Positions 34,048 through 42,054 of a DNA stretch of 64,000 nt are shown in pieces (within the stretch, counting starts at the first letter, position 1; every line of letters starts with the position of its first letter). Below the pieces are notes generated by a model. It saw nothing but the letters and a program-made list of their open reading frames with translations, was not told where the DNA came from and made no database searches. The stretch lies in the NCBI GenBank assembly GCA_934153675.1, contig CAKPFG010000001.1:62001-126000 (forward strand), given 5' to 3'. A program made the translations under genes and the position numbers. The DNA is from an uncultured Bacilli bacterium. GTDB lineage: Bacteria > Bacillota_I > Bacilli_A > RF39 > UBA660.

Positions 34048-34674
34048 GTGAGACTTAGAAATGTTAAAGGTGCTAAAGATAAAATTGATAAATCTTTATA
34101 TGTTATTACTGATTATAATAAGTATAGGGGAAAATTTGCTACTTTATTTAACAATAACAATAGAATTTATATTGAAATAGGTATGGGTAAAGGGAACTTT
34201 ATTATCAATATGGCGAAATTAAATCCTGATATTAATTTTATAGGAATTGAAAAATATGATAGTGTTATTATTAGGGCTTGTGAAAAATTAGAATTTGAAA
34301 ACATTACAAATTTAAAATTAATTAAAATGGATGCTATAAAAATAGATGAAGTATTTTACAAAGAAATAGATATGATATATTTAAATTTTTCAGATCCTTG
34401 GCCTAAGGATAGACATCAAAAAAGGAGACTTACTGATATTAATTTTTTAAAGAAATATGATATTTTATTTAAGAATAAGAAAAATATAATATTTAAAACG
34501 GATAATAGAAAATTATTTGAATTTTCTATTAAATCTTTTACAGACTATGGTTATAAAATAAATGATTTAAGTTTGGATTTACATAAAGATAATATTTTTA
34601 ATGTTAAAACAGAATATGAAATCAAGTTTTCTACTAAAGGTTATCCTATTTATATGATATCAGTTACTAAATAA
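34048..34674 (+). CDS. trmB: tRNA (guanine-N7-)-methyltransferase
   Basis: A 208-residue SAM-dependent methyltransferase making m7G46 in tRNA. The SAM-binding IYIEIGMGKGNFI (about 42-54), NPDINFIGIEK, and the catalytic-region NFSDPWPKDRHQKRRLT (about 115-131) are diagnostic of TrmB. Length is typical. An in-frame TTG at 34036 lies before the predicted transcript start, so GTG at 34048 is used. Single-gene unit followed by an inverted repeat. Confidence 0.94.
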   Translation: MRLRNVKGAKDKIDKSLYVITDYNKYRGKFATLFNNNNRIYIEIGMGKGNFIINMAKLNPDINFIGIEKYDSVIIRACEKLEFENITNLKLIKMDAIKIDEVFYKEIDMIYLNFSDPWPKDRHQKRRLTDINFLKKYDILFKNKKNIIFKTDNRKLFEFSIKSFTDYGYKINDLSLDLHKDNIFNVKTEYEIKFSTKGYPIYMISVTK

Positions 34675-34683
34675 ATATACATT

Positions 34684-34710
34684 ATATTTACATATAAAAG
34701 GTGTAAATAT
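34684..34710. repeat. 9-bp inverted repeat after trmB
   Basis: ATATTTACA (34684-34692) and TGTAAATAT (34702-34710). No T run follows on the plus strand, so it may be a protein-binding site or a weak terminator. Confidence 0.4.
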
Positions 34711-34743
34711 AATAAAAAATGTTTGAAGAATCCATTTATTTGT

Positions 34744-34761
34744 TATAATATTTGTGAGGGA
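34744..34761 (+). promoter_or_regulatory. Extended -10 with SD at fixed 6-nt distance
   Basis: TG-T-TATAAT (34744-34749), 6 nt, GAGGGA (34756-34761). The ATG of the lipoprotein gene is at 34768. Confidence 0.6.
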
Positions 34762-34767
34762 GTATTT

Positions 34768-35370
34768 ATGAAAAAATATATAGTATTGTTTTTTTGTCTT
34801 TTACTTACAGGATGTTCTATTGTTAGAATAGATACTAGCAGTTTAGATAATATTATAGATGTTGTTTTATCAAAAAATAATACTCTTTATAATAAAGATG
34901 GTCAAGGGTATAAATATTATATTCCAAATGGAGTTATACATATAGATACCGATGATTTAATGCAAACATTATATTATAAAGGAGAGTATTATTATCTTTA
35001 TGTTGATATAGTAAGCTATTATTATAAAACTAATATGAAATATAAAATTAGTAAAGACACTTATTTTAAAAAGAAAATAAACAATGGTAATCAAAAAGGA
35101 TATGTAGAAGTAGTAAAAAAAGGTAATTTATATTATGTTAATTTTTATTATAATTATGCTAAAGTAGAAGCTTTAGTACAAAAAGAAAATTTAAGTAACA
35201 CGATTTTAAATGCTTCTTATATTTTATCTACTATTAAATATAACAGAAATTTAATAAAAACTATGCTTGATGATAAATATTTAATTAATAAAGCTGGTAA
35301 ATATGATATGTTTAAAGCAAGTGATAAAACAGAAAAATTTATTTTACAAAAAGATAATGAAGGAGAATGA
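34768..35370 (+). CDS. Lipoprotein of unknown function
   Basis: A 200-residue protein with a lipoprotein signal: a short basic start, a hydrophobic run, and the lipobox LLTGC with the lipidated Cys at residue 16. The mature part is Tyr/Lys/Asn-rich with predicted beta strands and no recognised domain. The frame to 34723 would precede the transcript start, so the ATG at 34768 is used. First of a five-gene envelope-linked operon. It probably sits on the outer face of the membrane. Confidence 0.75.
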   Translation: MKKYIVLFFCLLLTGCSIVRIDTSSLDNIIDVVLSKNNTLYNKDGQGYKYYIPNGVIHIDTDDLMQTLYYKGEYYYLYVDIVSYYYKTNMKYKISKDTYFKKKINNGNQKGYVEVVKKGNLYYVNFYYNYAKVEALVQKENLSNTILNASYILSTIKYNRNLIKTMLDDKYLINKAGKYDMFKASDKTEKFILQKDNEGE

Positions 35371-35372
35371 TT

Positions 35373-36251
35373 ATGAAGTTTTTAGATAAAGTAAAAAATA
35401 TGTTTACTGAGGAGGTTGTGGAAGAGGAAAAAGAAAAAAATGATGTAAAAGTAGAACAAATAATACCACAAAAGAAAAATGAAATTAAGATAGAAGATTT
35501 TAGTAAAATTAAACATGAAGAAATAAAAGAAGAAAAAAAACCAGTGTTTTTTACTGACGATGATTTTTCTGATTTAGATAATTATTTAAAACAAGATATA
35601 CCTAAAAGAAGTGAAGTGAAAAACAAAGTAGAGAATAAATTAGAGAACAAAGTAGAAAGTAAGGAAGAGATTAAACTTTATTCTAAGGGGGATAATCCTT
35701 TAAAGAGTGCAAATGATTATCTTGAAAAATATAATGAAGAAAATATCAAGACAAAAGAACCATATCAGGGAAATGCTTCAAGTGAAAAAACGACACCAAA
35801 ATTTAAACCTACACCTATAATTTCACCGGTTTATGGTATTCTAGATAAAAATTATCATAAAGAAGATATTGTTAATAAAAATGATAAAGAATATAAGGCT
35901 GTAGATGGTCTTAGTGTTGATTCAATAAGAAAAAAAGCCTACGGGACTTTAGAAGATGAACTTGAAAACACATTGTTTGGTAGTAATTCAATTCTTTTTA
36001 ATGATAAAGAAAAGGATAAAAAAAATGAACATGATTTTTTCGATGAAATGGAAGAAGAAACAACGCCTACGGATGATAACCTTAGAGATTTAGAAAATAT
36101 TACTATGGATATAGGTAAAGAACTTGATACGTTATTAAATAAGGACAAAGATAATAAACAAAGTTTGGAAGATAATAGTTTTGATGATGAAGATGATCTT
36201 TTTAATTTAATAGATACAATGTATGATGGAGATGAAAAAAATGACCATTAA
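35373..36251 (+). CDS. Acidic, low-complexity hypothetical protein
   Basis: A 292-residue, Lys/Glu/Asp-rich soluble protein with an amphipathic start (MKFLDKVKNMFTEE) that could bind membrane or a partner, then largely disordered sequence with KVENKLENKVE-type repeats near residues 83-98. No known domain. The ATG at 35367 is too close to the AAGGAG site, so the second ATG at 35373 is preferred. It overlaps the next gene by 11 bp and belongs to the DUF948/YtxH operon. Confidence 0.6.
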   Translation: MKFLDKVKNMFTEEVVEEEKEKNDVKVEQIIPQKKNEIKIEDFSKIKHEEIKEEKKPVFFTDDDFSDLDNYLKQDIPKRSEVKNKVENKLENKVESKEEIKLYSKGDNPLKSANDYLEKYNEENIKTKEPYQGNASSEKTTPKFKPTPIISPVYGILDKNYHKEDIVNKNDKEYKAVDGLSVDSIRKKAYGTLEDELENTLFGSNSILFNDKEKDKKNEHDFFDEMEEETTPTDDNLRDLENITMDIGKELDTLLNKDKDNKQSLEDNSFDDEDDLFNLIDTMYDGDEKNDH

Positions 36252-36537
36252 TATTTTACAGTTACTTGAAATAGAATTATATATAGCACTTATTGTATTA
36301 GTATGTGTATTTATAGTGCTTGGTATTAAACTTATTAAATCTTTATCTAAAGTTAATAAAACATTAGATGAGGTTAATATAAAAATGAATCAAATGAATG
36401 GTGTTTTTAATGTTTTAGATAAAACTGGTTCATTTGCAGATGAAGTAAGTAATAAAATAATAATGGCAATCACCAATTTAATTGGTAGATTCATAAATAA
36501 AAAGAAAGGAAATGATAATAATGAAGAAGAGTACTAG
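36241..36537 (+). CDS. DUF948-like membrane protein
   Basis: A 98-residue protein with one N-terminal membrane helix (about 8-32) followed by a helical cytoplasmic segment (KVNKTLDEVNIKMNQMNGV) as in DUF948 proteins. These commonly neighbour YtxH-type proteins in Bacillota, as here. Role unknown; envelope stress is suggested for related operons. Start ATG 36241 after GGAGATG. Its 3' end overlaps the next gene by 17 bp. Confidence 0.7.
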   Translation: MTINILQLLEIELYIALIVLVCVFIVLGIKLIKSLSKVNKTLDEVNIKMNQMNGVFNVLDKTGSFADEVSNKIIMAITNLIGRFINKKKGNDNNEEEY

Positions 36538-36925
36538 AAATTTTGCCCTTGGGGCTATGTTAGGGGCAGGACTTGGTATATTATTTGCTCCAAAAAGTGG
36601 TAAAGATACAAGAAAAGCATTAAAGGGCAAAATGGATGATTTGATTACAAAAGCTAAAGAGCTTGACAAAGAAGAAGTAAAAGAAACAATTGAAAATAAA
36701 ATAGCAGAAATTAAAGATGCAATTGTTTCTTTAGATAAAGAAACAGTTCTAGCAGCAGCTAAAAAGCAAGGAAAAAAAATTCGTGAAATGTCTGAAGAAC
36801 TTGTTGAGTATGTAGTTGATAAAGGAACACCTGTTTTGGAAAAAGCTGCTAGTGCAGTTCGTTGTAAAGCGATTGATGTTACTAGAGACATTTTAGAAAA
36901 ATTAGAAAGTAAAGATTCAAAATAA
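36521..36925 (+). CDS. YtxH domain protein
   Basis: A 134-residue protein with the YtxH signature: a short Gly/Ala-rich membrane-associated segment (FALGAMLGAGLGILFAPKSG, about 8-27) followed by KxTRKALKGK and a long charged amphipathic helical region. The family is linked to general stress in Bacillus, biochemical role unknown. The ATG at 36521 follows AAAGGAAATGAT. Co-transcribed with the DUF948 gene. Confidence 0.85.
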   Translation: MKKSTRNFALGAMLGAGLGILFAPKSGKDTRKALKGKMDDLITKAKELDKEEVKETIENKIAEIKDAIVSLDKETVLAAAKKQGKKIREMSEELVEYVVDKGTPVLEKAASAVRCKAIDVTRDILEKLESKDSK

Positions 36926-36939
36926 TTTAGAGGTGAAGT

Positions 36940-37374
36940 ATGAAAAATATAATGAAAAATAAAAAAATATTTATAACGTTTGCAATAATTGTAATAGTAA
37001 TTTTATTTGTTATTTTGGTGAAATTAGTGGGGGGATCATCTAGTGTTTATGGTGATCGATGCAGCGATAATAATAATTATAAATTGTCAAATGATACAAT
37101 AAATAAAGCTAAAGATACAATAAATAAACTTGATAATGTTAAAAAGATTGATATTCATACTAAATTATGTACAGTTAAAATTATAATTGAACTTAATGAT
37201 GATATTGATATAGAAAAAGTAAAAAGTATGTCAAATGATTTATTAAAAGCATTTAAGGCTAAAGATTTAAAGTATTATGATTTTTCATTATATATTACAA
37301 GTGATAATAAAGATAGTAAGATATATCCTATAAATGTTACAAAACATAATTCAAGGGATACATTTGCTTGGTAG
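36940..37374 (+). CDS. Single-pass membrane protein, hypothetical
   Basis: A 144-residue protein with an N-terminal membrane helix (about 8-29) and an outside domain containing two Cys (about residues 41 and 69) that could form a disulfide. It has alternating charged helix and strand patterns and no family I recognise. Ribosome site GAGGTG. It lies between YtxH and the GGDEF-type gene (9 bp to the latter), so it may share a membrane signalling role. Confidence 0.6.
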   Translation: MKNIMKNKKIFITFAIIVIVILFVILVKLVGGSSSVYGDRCSDNNNYKLSNDTINKAKDTINKLDNVKKIDIHTKLCTVKIIIELNDDIDIEKVKSMSNDLLKAFKAKDLKYYDFSLYITSDNKDSKIYPINVTKHNSRDTFAW

Positions 37375-37383
37375 GGTGATTTT

Positions 37384-39390
37384 GTGAAAAGAAAAAATAA
37401 AATAATAATATTAATAATAACATTATTAGTAATATTATCTTTGTTTTTTTTATACTATACATTTTTTAATCACAAAAATGCACTTAGTATTAATGAAAAA
37501 CAATGGATTGATAATAATAAAAATAATGTGATTGATATATCAGTACTTAATGATATTCCTGCATTTACTTACAATGGTAATGGCGTGTTGTTTGATTTTT
37601 TAAATTATGTTTCTAAAGAAATTAATTTGAGTTTCAACCCATCAGCGTTTAAATTATCTGATACTAATTTAAATAACTATGCTTTTACAGTTAAAGATAA
37701 AAGCGAAAAAAATGATTTGCTTTTTTATCAAGATAATTATGTTCTTGTGAAAAATGATGGAAGTATAATTAACGATATTACATTAGTTAATAATTTAAAA
37801 ATAGGATTATTAACTTCTGACATAAATAAATTCAATAAATATTTTAATGACAGTAATTCTTTTAAAACGTTTAAAAATGTTATGGATATTTTTAATGATC
37901 AAGAAATTAATGCTTTTATAGTTCTTAAAAGTGATGCTTTAAAGTATATATGTGATAAAAATTTAAATATATCTTACCAATTTTTAAGTGAAACCAAGGA
38001 TTTTGTTATTACTTTAAATGGTGATAGCACTTTAAATAGCATTTTGACTAAATACTATAGTAAATGGTATGATGCTTTTTATAAAAAGTCATATAATGAA
38101 CATCTTTTAAATGATTATTATTCCTATAAGAATATTCCTCCATTGAAACAAACAGATTTAAAATCAAAAACTTATGTTTATGGTTTTGTAGAAGATGGTA
38201 TTTATGATTATTTAAATACTTCATTAGTTGGTGTTAATAATTTAATATTAAAAACATTTAGTGAATTTTCAAATGTTGAAATAAAATACAAAAAATATAA
38301 TAATATATCTGCACTTACTAGAGATTATAGGAATGGGAAAATAGATATTATTTTTAATAACAATAATAGTAATTTTAAAAATAGTTATAAAACAACTACA
38401 AGTATAAATAGTAAGATAGCTGTTATTTCATCATATAATAAAAGTGTTGCAATTGATAATATTTATGACCTTAAAAAGTACAACATTGTAACTATTAAGG
38501 ATAGTAAAATTTATAAGATATTAAAAAATCATAATATTAATGTTAAAACATATGACAATTTAGATATTTTATTAAAAAAGATTAATTCTAATGATATTAT
38601 TATAATAGATTTAGAAAATTATAATTTTTACAAAACGCGTAATTTTAAAAATTATAAATTAGATTTAATACTAGATGACATTGGTTATAATTATGTGATT
38701 AATAATTCTACAATTAATTCAACTTTTTCAATGCTATTTAATTTTTATACTAATTATATTGATTTAAATACAATAGTTGAAAAAGGATATAATACAATTT
38801 CTTATAAGACTGTAAATTATTTTTATGTAACTATTATTACATTAATTGTTGTTGTAGTATTCTTAATTATTACTATTATTAATAAGGTAAGACTATTTAT
38901 AAAAAAGATGTATAATGAAAAAAAATCTACTTTAACAAAAGAGGAAAAATTAAAATATATTGATCAATTAACTTCATTAAAAAATAGAGCATACTTAAAT
39001 AGTAAAGTAGAAGAATGGGATGATTCAGAGGTATATCCACAATGTATTTTGGTTGTAGATTTAAATAATATTGCTTATATTAATGATAATTATGGTAGAG
39101 AAGAGGGGGACAAAATAATTTTACAGGCTGCTAATATATTAATCATGTCTCAATTGCCTAATACAGAAATTATTAGAACAGATGGGAACGAGTTTTTAGT
39201 ATACTTAGTTGGTTATCCTGAGAAAACTATTATAGCATATCAAAGAAAGCTGACAAGAGCTTTTAAAAATTTAGATCATGGATTTGGTGCTGCAAGTGGT
39301 TATAGTATGATTACTGATGCAATAAAGACATTTGATGATGCTGTAAATGAAGCAACAATAGATATGCGCAATAATAAGGATGGAAATTAG
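37384..39390 (+). CDS. Membrane sensor with two periplasmic-binding-like domains and degenerate GGDEF domain
   Basis: A 668-residue protein. An N-terminal membrane helix (about 7-27) leads to two extracellular solute-binding-protein-like domains (about 45-245 and 260-470), a second helix (about 478-502) and a C-terminal GGDEF-type domain (about 520-665). The active-site motif reads DGNEF (about 600-604) instead of GGDEF/GGEEF. The upstream Asp in LVVDLNN is kept. Catalysis of cyclic-di-GMP synthesis is doubtful; it might bind GTP or c-di-GMP instead. GTG start after GGGTGAT. A terminator follows. Confidence 0.82.
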   Translation: MKRKNKIIILIITLLVILSLFFLYYTFFNHKNALSINEKQWIDNNKNNVIDISVLNDIPAFTYNGNGVLFDFLNYVSKEINLSFNPSAFKLSDTNLNNYAFTVKDKSEKNDLLFYQDNYVLVKNDGSIINDITLVNNLKIGLLTSDINKFNKYFNDSNSFKTFKNVMDIFNDQEINAFIVLKSDALKYICDKNLNISYQFLSETKDFVITLNGDSTLNSILTKYYSKWYDAFYKKSYNEHLLNDYYSYKNIPPLKQTDLKSKTYVYGFVEDGIYDYLNTSLVGVNNLILKTFSEFSNVEIKYKKYNNISALTRDYRNGKIDIIFNNNNSNFKNSYKTTTSINSKIAVISSYNKSVAIDNIYDLKKYNIVTIKDSKIYKILKNHNINVKTYDNLDILLKKINSNDIIIIDLENYNFYKTRNFKNYKLDLILDDIGYNYVINNSTINSTFSMLFNFYTNYIDLNTIVEKGYNTISYKTVNYFYVTIITLIVVVVFLIITIINKVRLFIKKMYNEKKSTLTKEEKLKYIDQLTSLKNRAYLNSKVEEWDDSEVYPQCILVVDLNNIAYINDNYGREEGDKIILQAANILIMSQLPNTEIIRTDGNEFLVYLVGYPEKTIIAYQRKLTRAFKNLDHGFGAASGYSMITDAIKTFDDAVNEATIDMRNNKDGN

Positions 39391-39407
39391 TTCCTCCTTT
39401 TTTTTGC
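39376..39407 (+). terminator. Terminator after GGDEF gene
   Basis: AAGGATGGAA (39376-39385) pairs with TTCCTCCTT (39391-39399) with one bulge, then a T run. It includes the stop codon. Confidence 0.7.
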
Positions 39408-39418
39408 GAACAAATGTA

Positions 39419-39447
39419 TTGACAAATAAAATTATAGTTTATATAAT
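39419..39447 (+). promoter_or_regulatory. Consensus promoter of recX-like gene
   Basis: TTGACA (39419-39424), 17-bp spacer, TATAAT (39442-39447). The ribosome site TAGGAGG and ATG at 39468 follow. Confidence 0.85.
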
Positions 39448-39467
39448 GTTTCTGGATAGGAGGATAT

Positions 39468-40223
39468 ATGAAAATAATTAAAATAGTCAAATTGAAAAAT
39501 GGCTTATACAATTTAGAGTTAAATAAATTGACAATAAAAACTTTTGATGAAATAATTATAAAATATAATCTATTATATAAAAAAGAAATTGATGATGATT
39601 TATTATTGAAAATAATGAATGATTCAAAGTATTATGATATATATAATAAAGCATTAAATTATGCTGTAAAAAGGGTTAGATGTGAAAATGATATATATTA
39701 TTATTTATCTAATTTAGAGGTTAAAAATAGCGATATTAAAAGTATAATAGATAAACTTAAAAAAATTAATATAATAAATGATAAATTATATGTAAGATGT
39801 TATATTAATGATAAATTAAAGTTAAGCAAGGACGGAATTAATAAAATAAAAATAGATTTATTAAATAAAAATATCAATATTGATATTATTAATGAAGAAA
39901 TTAAAAATATTGATATTGATATTAATGAAAAATTAAAAAAGTTGATTATAAAAAAAATTAATTCAAATCATAAATATTCTAATTATTTTTTAAAAAATAA
40001 AATAATTAGGGACATGATAAATTTAGGATATGAACAAAGTGTGATAGATGAAATATTTGAACAAAATAAAAAAGATGATTATAATATTCTTATTTATAAT
40101 TATAGAATTTTATTAAAAAAATATAAAAATAAATACAAAGATAAAATATTAGAAAGTAAAATTAAAAGTAAATTATATATGTATGGATTTTTATATGAAA
40201 ATATAAAAAAAGAAGATTTATAA
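39468..40223 (+). CDS. recX: RecX-family regulator
   Basis: A 251-residue, helix-rich basic protein resembling RecX, the inhibitor of RecA filaments. The ALNYAVKRVRCENDIYYYL segment (about 63-81) corresponds to the RecX ALxxLxxRxRSExElxxxL motif, and LKKINIINDKLYVRCYI (about 103-119) matches its next repeat. Residues 1-60 add the N-terminal extension seen in Firmicutes RecX (about 260 residues). It has a consensus promoter. Very high Asn/Ile/Lys content weakens a purely visual match. Confidence 0.78.
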   Translation: MKIIKIVKLKNGLYNLELNKLTIKTFDEIIIKYNLLYKKEIDDDLLLKIMNDSKYYDIYNKALNYAVKRVRCENDIYYYLSNLEVKNSDIKSIIDKLKKINIINDKLYVRCYINDKLKLSKDGINKIKIDLLNKNINIDIINEEIKNIDIDINEKLKKLIIKKINSNHKYSNYFLKNKIIRDMINLGYEQSVIDEIFEQNKKDDYNILIYNYRILLKKYKNKYKDKILESKIKSKLYMYGFLYENIKKEDL

Positions 40224-40230
40224 ATCTTCT
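40211..40230. terminator. Bidirectional palindromic terminator
   Basis: AGAAGATTTATAAATCTTCT is a 20-bp perfect palindrome between convergent genes, with a T7 run on the minus side. Its arms overlap the stop codon regions of both genes. Confidence 0.65.
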
Positions 40231-41584
40231 ATTCTTTAGAACTGTTATTTTCGGTATTGCTATTTGTCTTATTATTTTCCGTATCACTAGTTTTCTTACT
40301 ATTATCTTTAGAAGTATTGCTAGCATCTTTAATTGTTTCTTGATAAGCTTTTTTTACGTCAGTATCATTTATCTTTAAATTGTATTTTTTTCTTAGCTTA
40401 TCCCAAGCTTTAACTTGTAATGTTGAATCTTCATTCAATTTTTTTTCTGCTAAAGACGTTCTAATTTTTTCTTTAACATCTTTATATTTATTAGTTTTGC
40501 TAGATACTTTTAAAATTACGTGATATCCATATTGACTTTTTACAGGTTCACTAGTATATTCGCCATTTTTAAGTTTTTTTGCAGCGTTATAAAATGATTC
40601 ATCAACTTCACTTTTAGAAAAATCTTTATATAACCCACCATTTTCATATGTTGCTTTATCAGCTGAATTATCATAAGCTAAGCTTTTGAACTTTTCTTCT
40701 AATTTTTTAGAATCACTTTTAACACTGTTTAATTCATCAATTAACTTTTGAGCTTGTTTTTTAGCTTCTTCTTCAGTTGTATCATCATTTACTTCGATTA
40801 GTATATGTCTTACTGTTAATTTTTCTTTATAATTTTCATTAAATTCTTTTTGTAATTCTTCTTCACTGATAGTGCTACCAATATATTTTTTAGCTGCTAA
40901 TGTTTTTTTGTAATCTTTAGTTACATAATCACGAAACTCATCTTCAGTAGTTACTCCAGAAATTCCAACATATTGACTTAAAAAGTTTTCAAAACTTACA
41001 CCATAATAATCTGCGTATTGTTTATAATAATCAACAACTTGATCAATATATTTGTTATTTTCATCAGTAAATTTTTTAACATAATCATCAGCAATTTTTT
41101 CATCTATTAAATTAATGACTTGATTTGTTCCATAACTATCTTTAAGATTAGTATATAATTTATCACTAGTTACTTTCAATCCATCGATACTAGCTAGAAC
41201 TTCTTCACCATTTTTAAGTTTAGGAACTCTTTTAGAAAATGCTAATACAATAATAATAATTGTAAGAACTACAATAACAATACAAGCAACCATAAATTCT
41301 CTTTTTTCTTCCCAGTTCTTTAGAATTGTATTTTTAGCTTTTAAAAAGATATTTTCTTTTTTTGCCTTTTTAGTACTTTTAGCTTCTTCTATTTTTACTA
41401 CTGGTTTAACATCAACTTTTTTATTATCAATTTTTTCATTATCAATTTTTTTAGTTGAAGCATTATTTTTCACTACTTTTTTAGTAGTATTTTTTGTTTT
41501 TCCAGCATTAGTTTTAGTACTTTTAGCTTTAGCGTTAGTACTTTTTACAGTCTTCTTTTTTTTCGCTTCATCAGCTTTTGACAT
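40229..41584 (-). CDS. PrsA-like membrane foldase (parvulin peptidyl-prolyl isomerase)
   Basis: A 451-residue protein. A ~95-residue Lys/Thr/Ala-rich cytoplasmic N-terminus precedes a membrane helix (about 97-118). Outside, a SurA/PrsA-like helical domain follows, then a PpiC rotamase domain (about 255-350) with VRHILIEV, YENGGLYKDFSKSEV and VKSQYGYHVILK motifs. A Ser/Asn/Lys-rich disordered tail ends the protein. It would assist folding of exported proteins. Unlike classic PrsA it is anchored by a helix rather than a lipid. Start ATG at 41584 after GGAGAGGAG. Confidence 0.85.
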   Translation of the reverse strand: MSKADEAKKKKTVKSTNAKAKSTKTNAGKTKNTTKKVVKNNASTKKIDNEKIDNKKVDVKPVVKIEEAKSTKKAKKENIFLKAKNTILKNWEEKREFMVACIVIVVLTIIIIVLAFSKRVPKLKNGEEVLASIDGLKVTSDKLYTNLKDSYGTNQVINLIDEKIADDYVKKFTDENNKYIDQVVDYYKQYADYYGVSFENFLSQYVGISGVTTEDEFRDYVTKDYKKTLAAKKYIGSTISEEELQKEFNENYKEKLTVRHILIEVNDDTTEEEAKKQAQKLIDELNSVKSDSKKLEEKFKSLAYDNSADKATYENGGLYKDFSKSEVDESFYNAAKKLKNGEYTSEPVKSQYGYHVILKVSSKTNKYKDVKEKIRTSLAEKKLNEDSTLQVKAWDKLRKKYNLKINDTDVKKAYQETIKDASNTSKDNSKKTSDTENNKTNSNTENNSSKE

Positions 41585-41727
41585 AAATAATCTCCTCTCC
41601 TAATACGATGTGAATGCATCATACAGATTAATGATAACAAAAAATAAAAGAAAAAACAATATTTGACGCACAAATTTAGAAAAATTTCATAAAATACAAT
41701 GAAAATAGTAAAAGGAGGAATGATTTT

Positions 41728-41814
41728 ATGTGTTGTAATAACGGCGTATCTGGCGCAGCTATCGTTTTGGTATTATTTATTCTTTTAATAATTATACTTG
41801 GAGCATATATTTAA
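41728..41814 (+). CDS. YjcZ-type microprotein, 28 residues
   Basis: A 28-residue frame: MCCNNGVSG followed by the hydrophobic AAIVLVLFILLIIILGAYI characteristic of YjcZ family sporulation-associated microproteins. An excellent AAAGGAGGAATG site precedes the ATG. It is too short for default gene finding. Co-transcribed with the next gene, whose ribosome site follows the stop directly. Confidence 0.75.
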   Translation: MCCNNGVSGAAIVLVLFILLIIILGAYI

Positions 41815-41826
41815 GGAGGTGTAGTT

Positions 41827-41955
41827 ATGTGTTGTAATAATCAAAACACAAACAATTGTGAAAGTCCAAAAAAATGTGGCAACAATAATTACTATGTTAT
41901 AATTATAGTGTTGTATATACTACTTGCCATAATACTTGGATCATGTTTATTTTAA
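41827..41955 (+). CDS. Cys-rich YjcZ-like microprotein, 42 residues
   Basis: A 42-residue frame starting MCCNNQN like its neighbour, with an Asn/Cys-rich N-terminal half (four Cys in the first 17 residues) and a C-terminal membrane helix ending GSCLF. AAGGAGGTG lies at correct spacing, 12 bp after the preceding stop. Related to the YjcZ-type gene upstream; probably a membrane microprotein. A terminator follows. Confidence 0.65.
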   Translation: MCCNNQNTNNCESPKKCGNNNYYVIIIVLYILLAIILGSCLF

Positions 41956-41972
41956 AAGTTTACGTTTTATTT

Positions 41973-42000
41973 AAAAAAAGAGTAAAAAAACTCTTTTTTT
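41973..42000 (+). terminator. Terminator after microprotein pair
   Basis: AAAAAAAGAGT (41973-41983) pairs with ACTCTTTTTTT (41990-42000) around a 6-nt A loop. Confidence 0.75.
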
Positions 42001-42024
42001 CTTGTTTTTACATATAATTTGCTA

Positions 42025-42046
42025 TATAATAATGGTGTCTTGGAGG
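42025..42046 (+). promoter_or_regulatory. -10 box and SD for acyl-CoA synthetase-like gene
   Basis: TATAAT (42025-42030) and GGAGG (42042-42046), 8 nt before the ATG at 42055. Confidence 0.55.
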
Positions 42047-42054
42047 ATTTTATG

